From positions 1,844,501 to 1,908,500 of the forward strand of contig CAJQUW010001043.1 of NCBI GenBank assembly GCA_907163375.1: DNA of 64,000 bases, read 5' to 3'. The notes beneath the pieces were generated by a model. It searched no databases and was not told the DNA's origin. It saw only the letters and a list, made by a program, of their open reading frames with translations. Positions 46,974-58,959 of the stretch are shown piece after piece; position 1 is the stretch's first letter; each line of letters opens with the position of its first letter. The DNA comes from Prostheceraeus crozeri. Taxonomy: Eukaryota > Platyhelminthes > Polycladida > Euryleptidae. A program made the position numbers and the translations under genes.

Positions 46974-47536
46974 AGACAATATTGTGATAAAAAAAATTTC
47001 ATTTTTCATGGTCACACCGCTTCCTGAATTTGCATGCGGATCGAAATTGCATCGGACATCTATAGTCTACAGAATGTGAATATGACTTTGATTCACTAAG
47101 GCACAGAGATATTGACAATGGCAGATGACAATAACAAAAAATTTCACTGCCAATTTTAGAAAGTGTCCGTATAAAGATGTTAAAGCCACCTGTGTGTGTG
47201 CAGAAGCAGTTTCTTTTCAATTTGAGACTTTAGTGACTTTCTCTTACTAATTTGTTACTTTTTTCTCCTGCTTTCTACTAATTGCAATTCATGCATATAT
47301 TTTTACTTCTATCTTTTGATCCGTCCGGTTGGTTTTGTTTTCAATTTGATTGGTACAGTGTTTCATTGTTGCTGTTATTTGCCATTGTCAATATCTTTGT
47401 GCCTTTGTGAGTGAAAGTCATGTTTACATTCTGTCTAAATGTCCGAAGCAATTTCATTCCACGTGTAAATTCATCAAGAGAAGCGGCGTGGCCATAAAAG
47501 ATGAAATTTATTTTAAGGAGTAAAAAACACCTATGA
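46974..47536. other. Unassigned spacer
   Basis: No recognised feature. Confidence 0.4.
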
Positions 47537-48082
47537 TCGGCAATGATATCATTTCACTTTTAAAATGATACAAAATGATATCATTTTATTTTTTGTAATG
47601 AAACTATACCATTTTTTAGTGAAATATGCATAGGCCCACACTGTAAATAGATCTAGTCATACGAATTTTTCTATTTACACTGCCACCATGCTACTTTTAC
47701 TGCTCTTAGCAATGAAATCAAAATTAGATTGCATGCAGCATCGATATATTCCAAATAATGGAAGTCCAAAAAAAGCAGTTTAGTCATCCAAAGCTTCTTG
47801 TATATCAAAAGTTATGTAGGGCCTGTGGCCAATACATTAGACACTCGAATCACAAGTATGCCTACAATATGCAGTTGGTTAAGCCAAGAGTAGCGGAAGG
47901 ACATGAGAACAAACGAAAGAGACTAAATTTGCTTCAATACAAAATGCGAAGAATGTATGATTAGGAAATATAATGGAGCAAAAAATTTTTGATGATTTTT
48001 AATATCATTTTTCAAAAATATAATGATATAAAATGACATCATTCTTCCTCAGAATAAAATGATACCATTCTATCATTGCCGA
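47537..48082. mobile_element. TIR element with ATGATATCATTTT subterminal repeats
   Basis: The left end TCGGCAATGATATCATTT and the reverse complement of the right end TCGGCAATGATAGAATGG form short inverted repeats. Subterminal arms on both sides carry many ATGATATCATTTT/AAAATGATAC motifs. The 546-bp element encodes no transposase; a 68-codon frame inside has no recognised domain. A clean target duplication was not found, so the superfamily is open. Confidence 0.65.
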
Positions 48083-50290
48083 GCTTTGATAAACACTAAT
48101 CGGCATTTCAGAAGAGACCAGACTCTTTGCTAATTTAGCCAATGAAAAACACGAGTTGCTGAGTCCCTTCGCTTCTGTTCAAGTCAATATATGAGCGGTG
48201 AAAAACAGATCCGGACAGTCTCGAATCAGATAAAACTGCATGGCTCTCAACATCAGACAACACACACAGAAATGAAGAACTACAATAATATTGTTAGTTA
48301 CAACTTTCTTTCTTATTGTTATTCGCTATCTGAACATAAATGTAGCTCATCACTCTACTAGGAATCTCTGTTTGTCTGATGTTGAAAACCATTCAGCTTT
48401 ATCTTATACGATATTGTCCACGTCTGTATTTCCTGTTCATGCATTGAAAAAGAATGAACGAAAGGCCTTGGCAACTCGTGCTGTTTTTCGTCTATTAAAT
48501 ATGTTTTGTCATATTCTCATTGTCCACTGCGCTCAAATATATTAGAAGTTGATGCGACCGTATTTTTGAAATGTAGACAGACATCAGTAATTGCTATCTT
48601 TTCTTTCATGTTACTGCTCAGATTTTTGCATTGCATCGATGATTGTAATTGTCTCCTTTCTTTTCGTCATTAATGAAAGTCAATCTTATCTCTAAAATAT
48701 CATTCCTTATTATCATTCAATGAATTAAATTCCGTATTTCAAGTCATGGTCGCTCAAAGTCAATAGAAAGTTATGGCGCACTTGAAACAGTCATTCTATT
48801 TCTAACGACAAATGTGCGTAAAATTAAGTTCATGATAGAAATAATTCTTCACATGATGGTATTCAAGGGTCTAGTTTCACAGCAAAACGGCTATCCAATG
48901 ATGTGTCACTCCGCGATCGTGTGGGGCTTTCAAAACGTGATGCGCTTTTGAGAAAGTTACAGTTTGCTAAATAAGTTCTGAGGGCTATCTGAAATTTAAT
49001 AAAATAATCACAACTGCGTCAACCAGAAATTATGGGTAAATCTATTCGGTTTATTCAGAGAAAAGCTTCGTCACAGCAATTTATGCTAGTTATCAGCGAC
49101 ATGCACAATCTGAAGAAAACACGATCGATGTTTGCATGTGTCAAAATGCAAAATGAACGAAATTAAAACAAAAAGAGATTCTCAGAATATTAGCTTTTGT
49201 TTCTCAGTGTCGTGTCATTTGGTCAATGTGATGCCTGATAAAGTGTACCATGTGTGTTATGGGTACTCATGAGCATTCTGAGTGAAATGCGTGACGGGGA
49301 ATGAACATACATAGACATACCGGATTTATAGACATCTAGCAGCTGATGAGAACAATCCTTCGTGTGATACACCCAATTACGATAAAAAGAGGTATTTTGG
49401 TGAATGCAATTTGTAAAAGAAAGCGGAAAGGAAATCCGCATGCTAGATGCATAGAAGTTTCACCAAAACCAAAGTACGCCTAGCCTTTTACAGCGACAGG
49501 ACGCTAAATGTGAAGAAAAAAGACCAAGTTCCATTTTCCGTGTATCTGTCCATTCAAACGCATATGTATGCTTCGATAAATAGAGAATTTTCCAATCTCA
49601 TAAACATTTCGAATGAATGATCCGAGAATTGAATGTGCGTACACATTATTTCTGGATCAAAATACTTGCAATCAATGCATTGGTCAGTCAAATCCAGCGA
49701 TTCGTGTAGGTCGCAGTATAAAAATATAAAATTAAAACAGACAACATCGCCTAACAACTGGCAGCAATCTGATATTTTTTAGTAAATATTACATAATATT
49801 TCTGCAACTTACTGCATAAATTGGGCTCTTATGAAAGACACCATTCGAATTATCCGATCGAGCTCAACAGTGATTATCGTCCCATGTGGGGTTTTTGGCT
49901 CAATCAAATGCACTTTTCAAAATGAATTTAACGAAAACCTAACTGACAAACAGGCCTAGACCAGCCGCCACCATCCCGTTCCCGTTAAAGTAGGCCTTGG
50001 CCATTCATAGCTGAAATTTAGAAACTTTGGGACGAGGCCAACTGTAAATGGACATTAAGTCGTGAACTTTCGACGTTCGATGGTCTTTGTATTAGAAAGT
50101 ATCTCAACTTAATGTATTTAGAATATTATTTGAACTTGTTTCCTATCTATGAAAAATATTGTCACATTCCTAGATGTTTTCATTTTCAACAATAATGATC
50201 AAAGTCGATGTGTAAATTGAGCATCAATATTAACATGGGCATGAAGATGCACTCACGGTAACGGACCTATGATTTATTGAGTTTACTTAC
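48083..50290. other. Unassigned AT-rich spacer
   Basis: Short open frames only. It may contain intron of the minus-strand gene that owns the exon at 50291. Confidence 0.35.
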
Positions 50291-50396
50291 CGTTGAGGAC
50301 GGAACCATTTTCACAATTCATCACGACGCTGGTAGTGTCCGTCACAATCGGCGTGCCATACAGCTGGGTAGCATGCTTGCGGACAGCATCAGAATC
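50291..50396 (-). CDS. Candidate internal exon with strong splice sites
   Basis: On the minus strand an excellent acceptor (TTGTTTCATCTTTCCAG) precedes 50396 and an excellent donor (CTCAACG|GTAAGTAA) follows 50291. Only one of the three frames is open. It reads DSDAVRKHATQLYGTPIVTD, then TTSVVMNCENGSVLN, and leaves in phase 1. The exon is richer in GC than its flanks. The peptide has one Cys and an NGS sequon, which would suit an extracellular protein, but I do not recognise a family. This is the best single exon candidate in the window. Partner exons were not found. Confidence 0.6.
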
Positions 50397-51354
50397 CTGG
50401 AAAGATGAAACAAGGGATAAAGTAGCATCGATATGGAATATTTTAGAATTCGTGGATGAAATTTTCCAGTAGACAGCCAATTATTTTCTTCACATTGTAG
50501 GAACTCTTCTTGATTACTCGAATCATATTTACAGTGTATGGCAAAGGAAGTCAACAGAGGAGTGCGTGGCAGACCTCCACCTCCTTTTCTGGTCACAGAA
50601 ATCGACAAAGGCTCCACTGTGGGCCTTCGTAACATAGGGGCTTCGCTTTGCTGTCTATCAGTCCTGCGGTCAAGGATCACAGAGAGTATCATTACTAGTG
50701 AGCACGTAGGGCATTCGGAATGAATCATCACAACGTTAGTACAATGTCATGCGAGGATATTGTGTTATTAGGGACTCCAATCTCTCCTGAATTGTGTAAT
50801 GCCAAAATATCGAATAATCGTAAAATAAACCAGCACAACGCTATCTGCCAAGCGTTTTTCATTCTATGATCCTTGAAATTTAGGCGTGAAAGAATTCGGG
50901 AGAGGTTGGAGCTCTCATATCTCTGATTTCAGCACGGCCCAAATCTGAAGTACATGTATGTGGAGCGACGTTAAGTCACAACTATATTTACATAGTAACA
51001 AAAGTCCGATTTGGTTGGGTAGGTTCGATCAAGAAGCTGTGATTGAAGATTTGATCCCGTTAGTAAGAAATGATTAGCTTAAGTCTACCGGTATACAATT
51101 ACATTGATTTGTAATGTGATATAAGAAATGAAACATAAATGAAACAAGATCAAAGACAAATTTATAGTCTGCCTGAGGACACATGGCTGGAAATACAGTC
51201 AGTTTCTGGCTCGATGACGTTGATAAAAAACTGCAAATTAGTACTAAATCAGCATCGACATGACCTCACTGCCATCAAGCCAATTGTAAGAACTTCACAG
51301 TGCGCATTGCTAAGAATAAACTTCAAATACAAAGAATATATTTAGGTCGACATC
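50397..51354. other. Unassigned spacer
   Basis: A plus-strand frame at 50538-50723 and overlapping minus-strand frames are present without splice or family support. Confidence 0.35.
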
Positions 51355-51367
51355 AGCCTAATTAGAA

Positions 51368-51491
51368 TAACCGGCCTGTCAGCGCAATGAGTAATGCCTG
51401 GTCGGCCGGCAAGCCAGCCGATCTTCAAACTTCATGACCGGTCAGGCGGTTGCCAAAACCGGCCGGCTGATTGTCCGGCCGCCGTTGGGCG
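51368..51491. repeat. CCGGC-rich palindromic patch
   Basis: At least eight CCGGC/GCCGG units in both orientations lie within about 125 bp of otherwise AT-rich DNA, including GGTCGGCCGGCAAGCC and AAAACCGGCCGGCTG. Pieces can pair with each other. It resembles the GC-rich core of a TIR element, but termini and duplications were not found. Confidence 0.5.
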
Positions 51492-54137
51492 TTTCCTAAC
51501 CTCATACTCACCATTCAAACGATCAATCTTATTCTATCCATCTAGGTAAGTAACTTTGTTATGTTATCTCACTGCATGCGTTATTCGTTGCATGGTTGTT
51601 ATTCAATAAATTGATAATAGCTCATAGTTTTATATGTCTCTCTTTCTGTCTACCTTAAAAAATAACATCATTCACTTTCTCTTAGAGCGAATCACAGCAA
51701 AAAGGTCACACACTCATCTCACAAATTCTACTTATTTTAGAAATCTCATCCTCAAGCTATAAAAATTGTCTTGTTTTCGGATTTTGGGTGATGTAGAGCA
51801 TCACCTCATGAGCCGAATATATGACAGCAGTTCACTCGCAAGCAGTGTTGGCGAGGCAGCTACATCAATCAACAGGTCGTCAGATTACTCCTATCAGCAT
51901 CATAAACCTGCTTAGAAACATGCCTGCTGAAAGATCTCTACTCACTTTCTGACCGCATAATTATTCATTATTTATTCGAAACATTATCGTCACTCGCTCC
52001 TACTTCACATCGAGTTGAGAAACAATATAGAAAATTAGGAACACAGACTGCAGGTTCCGTTGTGGTTGATTAATGATTGAAGAGATCGCCATAAAAAGTC
52101 ACATTTCAGCGATTGTAACCGACCTCCGGCGAGGATTTCTGATCACCGTAAGTGCTCATGCGTTCAAATGTTTATCGAAACGAACAACAAGGCAATGAAA
52201 TATATTGAGGTGACTACCATAAACAAAAACTAAAATTTCCTAGATTGGACTACCAACCTGATTTCAAATCAAATCTTTAAGCCGAACTGATCGATCATCT
52301 TGTAGTAGAATTAATAAAGTCAGCATCCCATAGATTTGCAGACTTGTCTAGTCTCAGCGATTCTATGATAGATGCTAACTGTCACGAGTCAACCATTCGA
52401 GCATGAGCAATTACATCAATGATATTGTCCAAAAATTGGAAAAGTTGCGGTTTCTCTGAAGGGCTGGTAGAGTCTACATGCAAAAATAAACACAAATGGG
52501 TTCGAAAATTATGTTGAAATCGCTTTCGGATCCTACCCTATAATGTGTGCATGTAAGTTCTCTTTCAATTATTTGTTATATAAATGAAGATACAACCCTT
52601 TCTGACTTCAGGAATTTTTTCAAAGTCTTAGTTAATGAGTTTCTGCTCAAATGTGTTTCGATAGTAATAAGTATTTGAATGATACAATTCGTTGCATTCT
52701 TTCGACCAGCTGATTAAAAGTCAACTTGACCACCGTCTGACTTGATACAGTCACGATGACATTTCAGGAATAAGTTGTAAGCAGAAAGATTGTTATTTCA
52801 GATTCAATTCATCGCTCAAGTTATTGAACATTTCTGGGAACATTCTTGTTAACTTTGTCTCAGAGCTTCACAAAGAAAAAGTCACACATTGTCACTTCCG
52901 GTGATCTAGGGGCAATTCAATCGATCCTCTTCAACCAATCCATCTGTTCGTGAGATTTTCTTTCGATAAAGTTCGAGCAGCACAACTGCAATTAGGAAAA
53001 GCTCCATCATGCTGAAATTTTTTTCTCGACTTGACAAATTTTGAAAATATGGAAACATTTTTCCCCTGAGCGCATGGAAATTACAGGGAACTCTTTATTG
53101 TTTGCGTGCTTTTATCATGAGAATCTACACCTGTCGAGAAAGCCATGCACCACAATGTAAAAAAATGACAATCGCTTTTTTTAAACTTGCATATGGGCGT
53201 TATCTGTCGCCCGAAAGTAAACAATGCAAGCTACATGTAAAACTGCTTCTTAAGAGATGGGTGCAAAATGTGATTATCAACTGCTCATTGGTGAAATGAC
53301 AACGCTTCCAACAGGCATGGTTTAATATCGAGTAGAATAACTCATTTTTGAAGCAATGAAGTAACTGCACCGAGTTAGACGGTGCACAATTTGAGGGCCT
53401 TTTCTGAACAGTAGTTATGAAACTTAGTTGCCTTTGTTAAAGTTATTATTCAGGTGAAATTGGTCAAAGGAAAAAAGAAAATTATCCACACTTTACACGG
53501 TTATCTTTTGTTTTTTCTATTACATGGGTATGGGTGATCGCTATTTGTGTCAGAATATGAGCTACTTAGATGAGTATAAAGTCAGTGACAAGTCTCATAA
53601 ATCCACGTTGGCTACTCTAGCTACATTAATTGGAAGCATGAAATATGTATAAAATATTGAGTCCATGCCGTTACACTACTTACAAGCTGCTTCTGTATCA
53701 TCCTGTATATAACTATCATCAACACATCGTCACTGAAGATGATAAGACAATATGGCAGACATATTGGTTGAGTCACATACTTATTGAATATAAGGTAAAG
53801 AAGCATTCAATATCTTGCATTATTCAATCACGTCCAGAAGTTTTATCGATATCAGCAAGAGCTGTGGATAAATCTATGAGGATCAAACGTTATGCAGTCA
53901 CTATACAGACCGCTTCTTAGATTGTTGCTCAACCCGAAAAGTTCTTCTATCTTTTGCTTATTCTCATCAAATTTAATCGCAAGTTCAAAATTAATTGATT
54001 TTGATCAAAATAAATGGATATTTATGATCAAAATGTATGCTTGTGTAAGACTGAAGATGAGGACTGACCATTGAATGGTTCTTCGATCTATAACGATTTT
54101 CCATGATTTTGTCTATCTGAGATGCTAAGTTGAACTC
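51492..54137. other. Unassigned AT-rich region
   Basis: No gene recognised. A donor-like ATCTAG|GTAAGTAA at 51545 has no convincing exon upstream. Confidence 0.4.
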
Positions 54138-55071
54138 TAGGGCCTATTTCAATTTATGGTACCTAACCTTAAGATTCTTAGAAATGATGTTAGTGCATTT
54201 CGAAGGTAAGGCTAGGTACCTTAAGATTGCGTTAGATTCCGAAAGATGCCTAAGGCGGAAACTCAGTAACAAGACAAACTAATATACGTAATCCGCATAT
54301 ATTCGCATTCGTTTAATTCCGCATATTTTCGCTTCCGAGGTTCACTCTGCAGTAGATAAATTCAATGCAAAATTTTGATATAATTACCTAAAGGTTAGGC
54401 ACTAATGTCATACTGTCTTAAGGTGGATAATCGCATTTCAATATTAGGGGCGCACTATCTAACGAACTCCTTTAAGTTACCTAACATAGCTATTATACAT
54501 AATAAGATTCATATTCAAAATGAGGTGTAGCACATCATTCAAATTTCAATGCATTAAATAGGCGTTGATAATAAAGGGTTGGTTGCTTTCAATCTAATTC
54601 GATATAAAAATCAATCCATTCTATGATACAAATATTATGGTGTCACATTATTCGACTTCTCTTGCCCTAAACGCATATTTGTCAGTTAATTACTCAAGCC
54701 TCTTAAAGTGATCATAAGGTTCGGACACATTTCAGAACTCCTATTTCGCAGCTTTTCTCTTATTATAGAAAACAATTCTCAAACCTTTTCTGAGTGCACA
54801 TATTTGCAGTAAACGTCTTGTATGAATGTTGATTGTCAACAGGTATCGAAAATATCGTCTATGCAATTGATAGTAATAGGTTAGTTAGCTGGCAAGGTAG
54901 AATGTAGAGCTACTTTACTCTTCACCTCAAGTTTTTTGCCACCTATCCTAAGATTGAAACAGACTAAGATACCACTTTAGGGTCCCTCATGATTTTTCGC
55001 TCTTTTCATGACATTAGGTACCTAACTTTAAGGTAGTAAGGTTAGGGATCATGAATTGAAATAGGTCCCTG
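54138..55071. mobile_element. TIR element, CAGGGMCCTATTTCAAT ends, 934 bp
   Basis: The left end TAGGGCCTATTTCAATTTAT and right end (reverse complement) CAGGGACCTATTTCAATTCA are inverted repeats. The arms continue as GGTACCTAACCTTAAG-type motifs that recur several times on both sides (for example near 54160, 54210, 54950 and 55020). The interior is AT-rich and has no transposase. The expected 8-bp hAT duplication was not evident, so age or superfamily is uncertain. Confidence 0.75.
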
Positions 55072-57204
55072 ATACGTTTTCAATTGTTATTCTGTCTGTC
55101 ATCACGAAGTGAAAATTAATGACACATTCGAAAGTATCACTCCATATTTATCAATTACTTCGAATTGGCAAAGCACTTGAGCTGGCGATTACGTGGAAAG
55201 AAATCAAAGATGTAGAAAAATACGAAAAGGAATCGATTATACTAAGCATTGTTAAGGCATGGGACAATTTACTGTGGAAAGGTGATATTTTATTCGCTCT
55301 CCTCGTTCATTAGATTTAACAATAAAAGCAATTTGACAAATTAATCTTGAATTTTGTCAAGAATTTGTGTCACCTTCTTCAGGACAGATTCATTTCGGCT
55401 TAAGATGTCTCACTAATGGGACAAGAAAGGTCTGATGAACATCAGTGTTGTATTTGATTCCATTCGGGGATATAGTTCAAATAAATTTACATTATGACAT
55501 TTAACAACTAAAATATCACGTTTATTCAAGAAGAGAAATTATCACAACGCTTATGAGATTCCCAGACATTAAATTTGATCACTTTCCTGTGTAATCATTC
55601 TCAATAGGCATTTCGTCTTCCCTAGTCATCTGCCTTTCGAGTTGTTTCGAGAAAATAATTATTTTAATTATATAATCATTATCGTGCAGTAAAACACCTA
55701 TCAACCCCATAAACCGTATATCAGCTGTTTGTATTATGTTCCAGCAACATCATCATCATCCAAAGTGTTCGGTGCGTACTGGAAGCTGACATGAATCAAG
55801 ACGAACCAAAATCATAGAAATTCATAATGCAGTTCAGTTTGAAACAATGCTCATGACTATCGGCGTTTTTAGAGCGGAAAAATCTGCAGCTGTGTGTGTG
55901 TGTGTGTGAGAGAGAGGGTCTTGTATAATCAGTTTGGCTGAGATTTGATTCTTTATGTATGTTAATTCCTGAAATTATAATTCCACTTGCCTCATGGCTA
56001 ATAGTTTAAATAAGAGCTCTGGACTAAACCAGATAGCTGTAACCACTGATTCAGTAAATATCTCTTCCCATGGTTTACATGAATTTTAAGAATTGATGGC
56101 ACTATCACATGCTAGCTTTTTAGCAGGTCTACAGAATATACCGCAATTTTTGTGGGCTCCTTTCCATTATAATATCTACATGCTATCTACAGGGCATCAA
56201 AATTATTGATTCAAAGAAATCTACTGAAATTCGCTGTGTTTATAACCCAGTGCGTCTAAAGTGCAACTCAAATACTGCGTTCGGATTTATATTGACACTA
56301 CAATTCATGTTTTCAATGTGCAATCATATCGCTTTCGATCACATGATCTTAACCTAACACCGTTCGATATCCTTAAGAGATGATTTGTCTCAGTGAATGA
56401 GCATTTAATATTGCATGTAGAATATCGAATTTATAGCCAAACTATATTTGAGATCAATAATATTCATTCAATAGCACAAACATAATGATATTCCCGCAGT
56501 GACAAAGGCAATTCGATGATAAATAGTATAGCAAGTAAATAAAAGTACTGCAAATGTAGTTCTCTCTTTAAGTAACATTTCATTTGATCAGCATATTCAC
56601 AGAAAAGTTTAGATTTCATGTGACATTGGAAGATAATATGAAAGGAAAGTGAAAGAGAATTATCGACTCGGATTTCATGAATTGAGACGGTTAATCGCAG
56701 TTTAATCCATTGAAATAGCGCACTAAATGTCCGAAATTCGCACGAACTTAGCTGTATGAAATCAAATTTAGTGTTAGTATCACACAATCACACATCAAAA
56801 ATGAATCGGACTTTCATGAGTCCTTTAAGTCTCACAAAAAACAATTTTTTTACTTAACCTGGTTTGCCTGTGGGAATGCTGATCAGTCTTCTTAAGGATT
56901 ACCAAATTTTCTATAATTAGATAAAGTTCTAAATTATTTGTATATATTTTGCAATGTTGCACTTCATTTGAAACTGTTAATAGACAAAGGAACTGCAGCT
57001 GCAGATGGAGTTGCCCGCTGCTGGTTTTTGTTGTTTGGCTTTCGCCATTTATTGCCATCTAAAAAGCAAGATATTTCATAGTCCAACCTGCAAGGTTTTC
57101 CTGCATTTTTCGAGGCTCTGGCAACAGCTTCAAATGGATCTATGTCGACTGAAGTATTCAGCGTTAAAGCGCACATGGTGAATCGCGTCACCTAATGCTA
57201 ACAA
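55072..57204. other. Unassigned AT-rich region
   Basis: It contains a TG/AG microsatellite (next entry) and several open frames without support. One is a 107-codon minus-strand frame at 56464-56787; another at 56964-57191 has a possible acceptor but no family match. Confidence 0.35.
55891..55917. repeat. (TG)n(AG)n microsatellite
   Basis: About nine TG units are followed directly by about four AG units. Confidence 0.95.
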
Positions 57205-58615
57205 TGTCTCCGTATGCCACGCTAGAAATTGTAAATGCTGCAAAGTTATCAATGTGGATAACTGTTTCAATTCTTTTAGCACAGGCAGAAAGTTCATTTT
57301 TATCAATTCAGGTACCTTTAATTGTAAAAGTCAATATGTTATTTATCTGAAATCTTGTAAAAAGTGCGGATTTATATAAAAGAGCTTTATAAAAAAGCTT
57401 TATATAAAAGACTCAATGGGTATAGATTTATTATTGTAAAAGACAGTCTCGATGCATATTTATGTACACATTTTAATGATAATAATCACCGTTCTGATGA
57501 TCTGTCTCTTCAGATCACTGATGCGATCGATGTACACAATGTGTCTACTGACGAGGCCAATCCTTTGCTTGAGCACAAGGAAGATTTTTACATAAAAACA
57601 TTGAATGCTGTTTATCTTCTTGGATTAAATGACAGATTGTGTGAGATGGGTACATTTCTAAGAACTACACTGTATGTCATAGATTCTTCATATTTTAAGA
57701 ATCCTGTTCCTCGAAGAAGAAGAAGTCACAGGATGCATCATTCTGGACGCAAAAACGTAACATGGAAAAAGAAGCCATGGAAAATCTAATTCGTGATTTA
57801 CGTGTTTTGTTTAACAATCGTCTACTTGCCAGCTTTTATAGAAAATTGAAACGATTGTCCAAATGTGCACTACGCACTGTACAACTTAAAATCTGAACTG
57901 TTAATAATAATTTCACTCGTGTTATTTCTGGATTTAATATGAAAAATGACAACAAGAATACTTTGTCTAATGGTGATGATATTCATGATAGAGAAGTTCT
58001 TGTTATTTCTTTGAATTGCTACAATATCGAACTTCTCAATCTTCATTCCATTTTCGCTAATAATCGTGAGAAAATGTGTCTTCCTATTAATATTCAACAT
58101 CTACATCCTTCAAAAATATTTTACAAGTTAAATGATCCTATTTCACTACGTGTTTGTAATTACAATAAGCTTTTGAAGAATTCATCTCAGGATGTTATAC
58201 GCATAATGTCGGAAGATTGCATTTGCAGTGTTAAAACAGATTTTGTCTATCCGACACACAGACGTATCATTACTGGTAACTCGAATATCGGAGAAGATTC
58301 TGTGCTTCGTGATTTCATGAGCAATGGTGCCAAGTTCCGTGTATTTTACCTTGGTCACGTGAAAAATCTGACTTGTGTGAGGCTGTTGATAGCCATATTA
58401 TAAAGTTGTCAAAAAGATTCAAGATTCCTATTTCTGAGTTTTCACAATGGGCAGACAGAGTCGCCTGCAAGATTGAATCGCAACCATTCAGTTTTAAAGC
58501 AAGCTGCTGCTTTTTCACGCAACTGGGCTCGCTGTCGCAACACCAGACGGTCCTTGCAAGAAAATCTCATTGTAACCACTGTTGACAAAGCTTCTGGTAA
58601 TTTTTACTTTATTTG
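57205..58615 (+). mobile_element. Penelope-like element, GIY-YIG-bearing N-terminal part (fossil)
   Basis: The plus-strand frames begin with a Cys-rich lead (CHARNCKCCKVI, about 57213-57248). They then reach CKSQYVIYLKSCKKCG, the hallmark entry of the GIY-YIG endonuclease domain of Penelope-like elements, followed by LYKRLNGYR, CTHF and EDFYIKTLNAVYLLGLNDRL. Downstream are FYKLNDPISLRVCNY, LRDFMSNGAKFR (about 58300-58341), an Arg-rich helix and VDKASGNFYF (about 58583-58612), which in the family leads into the reverse transcriptase. Endonuclease upstream of the RT-leading motif is the order of Naiad-type Penelope-like elements, the reverse of classic Penelope. The element is broken in several places and only its front part is here. 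The subfamily call is from memory of motif order. Confidence 0.7.
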
Positions 58616-58810
58616 AAAAAGTTTATTTATTTATTTTATTGAAAGAACTTGGTTTCGACATACAATCATTTCAACCAGTGGTTAATATAACGTATTTCTT
58701 GTTTAGCTTCTGCTCCTGACGTTACAGATCATTGCGATGAATCACAGTTCTGTTGCGTTTCCTAGTCCACAAGGCTTCTTTTATCTTTCCTTGTTGCTAT
58801 CTTTCTTCGT

Positions 58811-58930
58811 GATCAACGTCTTTCATATCCATGTTTATCTTGTGAGAGGCTTCAGTTGCATGCTTGGCTATTTCCGAGTGTATAACTGAAGCCTCCAACT
58901 AGATAAACATGGATATGAAAGAGCTTGATT
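58811..58930. repeat. Long inverted repeat, ~47-bp arms
   Basis: The arm 58811-58857 and the reverse complement of 58884-58930 agree at about 41 of 47 positions. The core TTTCATATCCATGTTTATCT is followed in both arms by AGGCTTCAGTT. The loop is 26 nt. It lies between the end of the Penelope-like element and the 3' end of the RTE-type LINE and would form a very stable hairpin. Confidence 0.9.
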
Positions 58931-58959
58931 CCATTTGAGATGTTTCGCTTAGGTTGCTA

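Noticed and set aside
56464-57191. Two minus-strand frames of 107 and 75 codons as genes
   Set aside because: There is no domain, no convincing splice pair, and the composition is that of AT-rich non-coding DNA.
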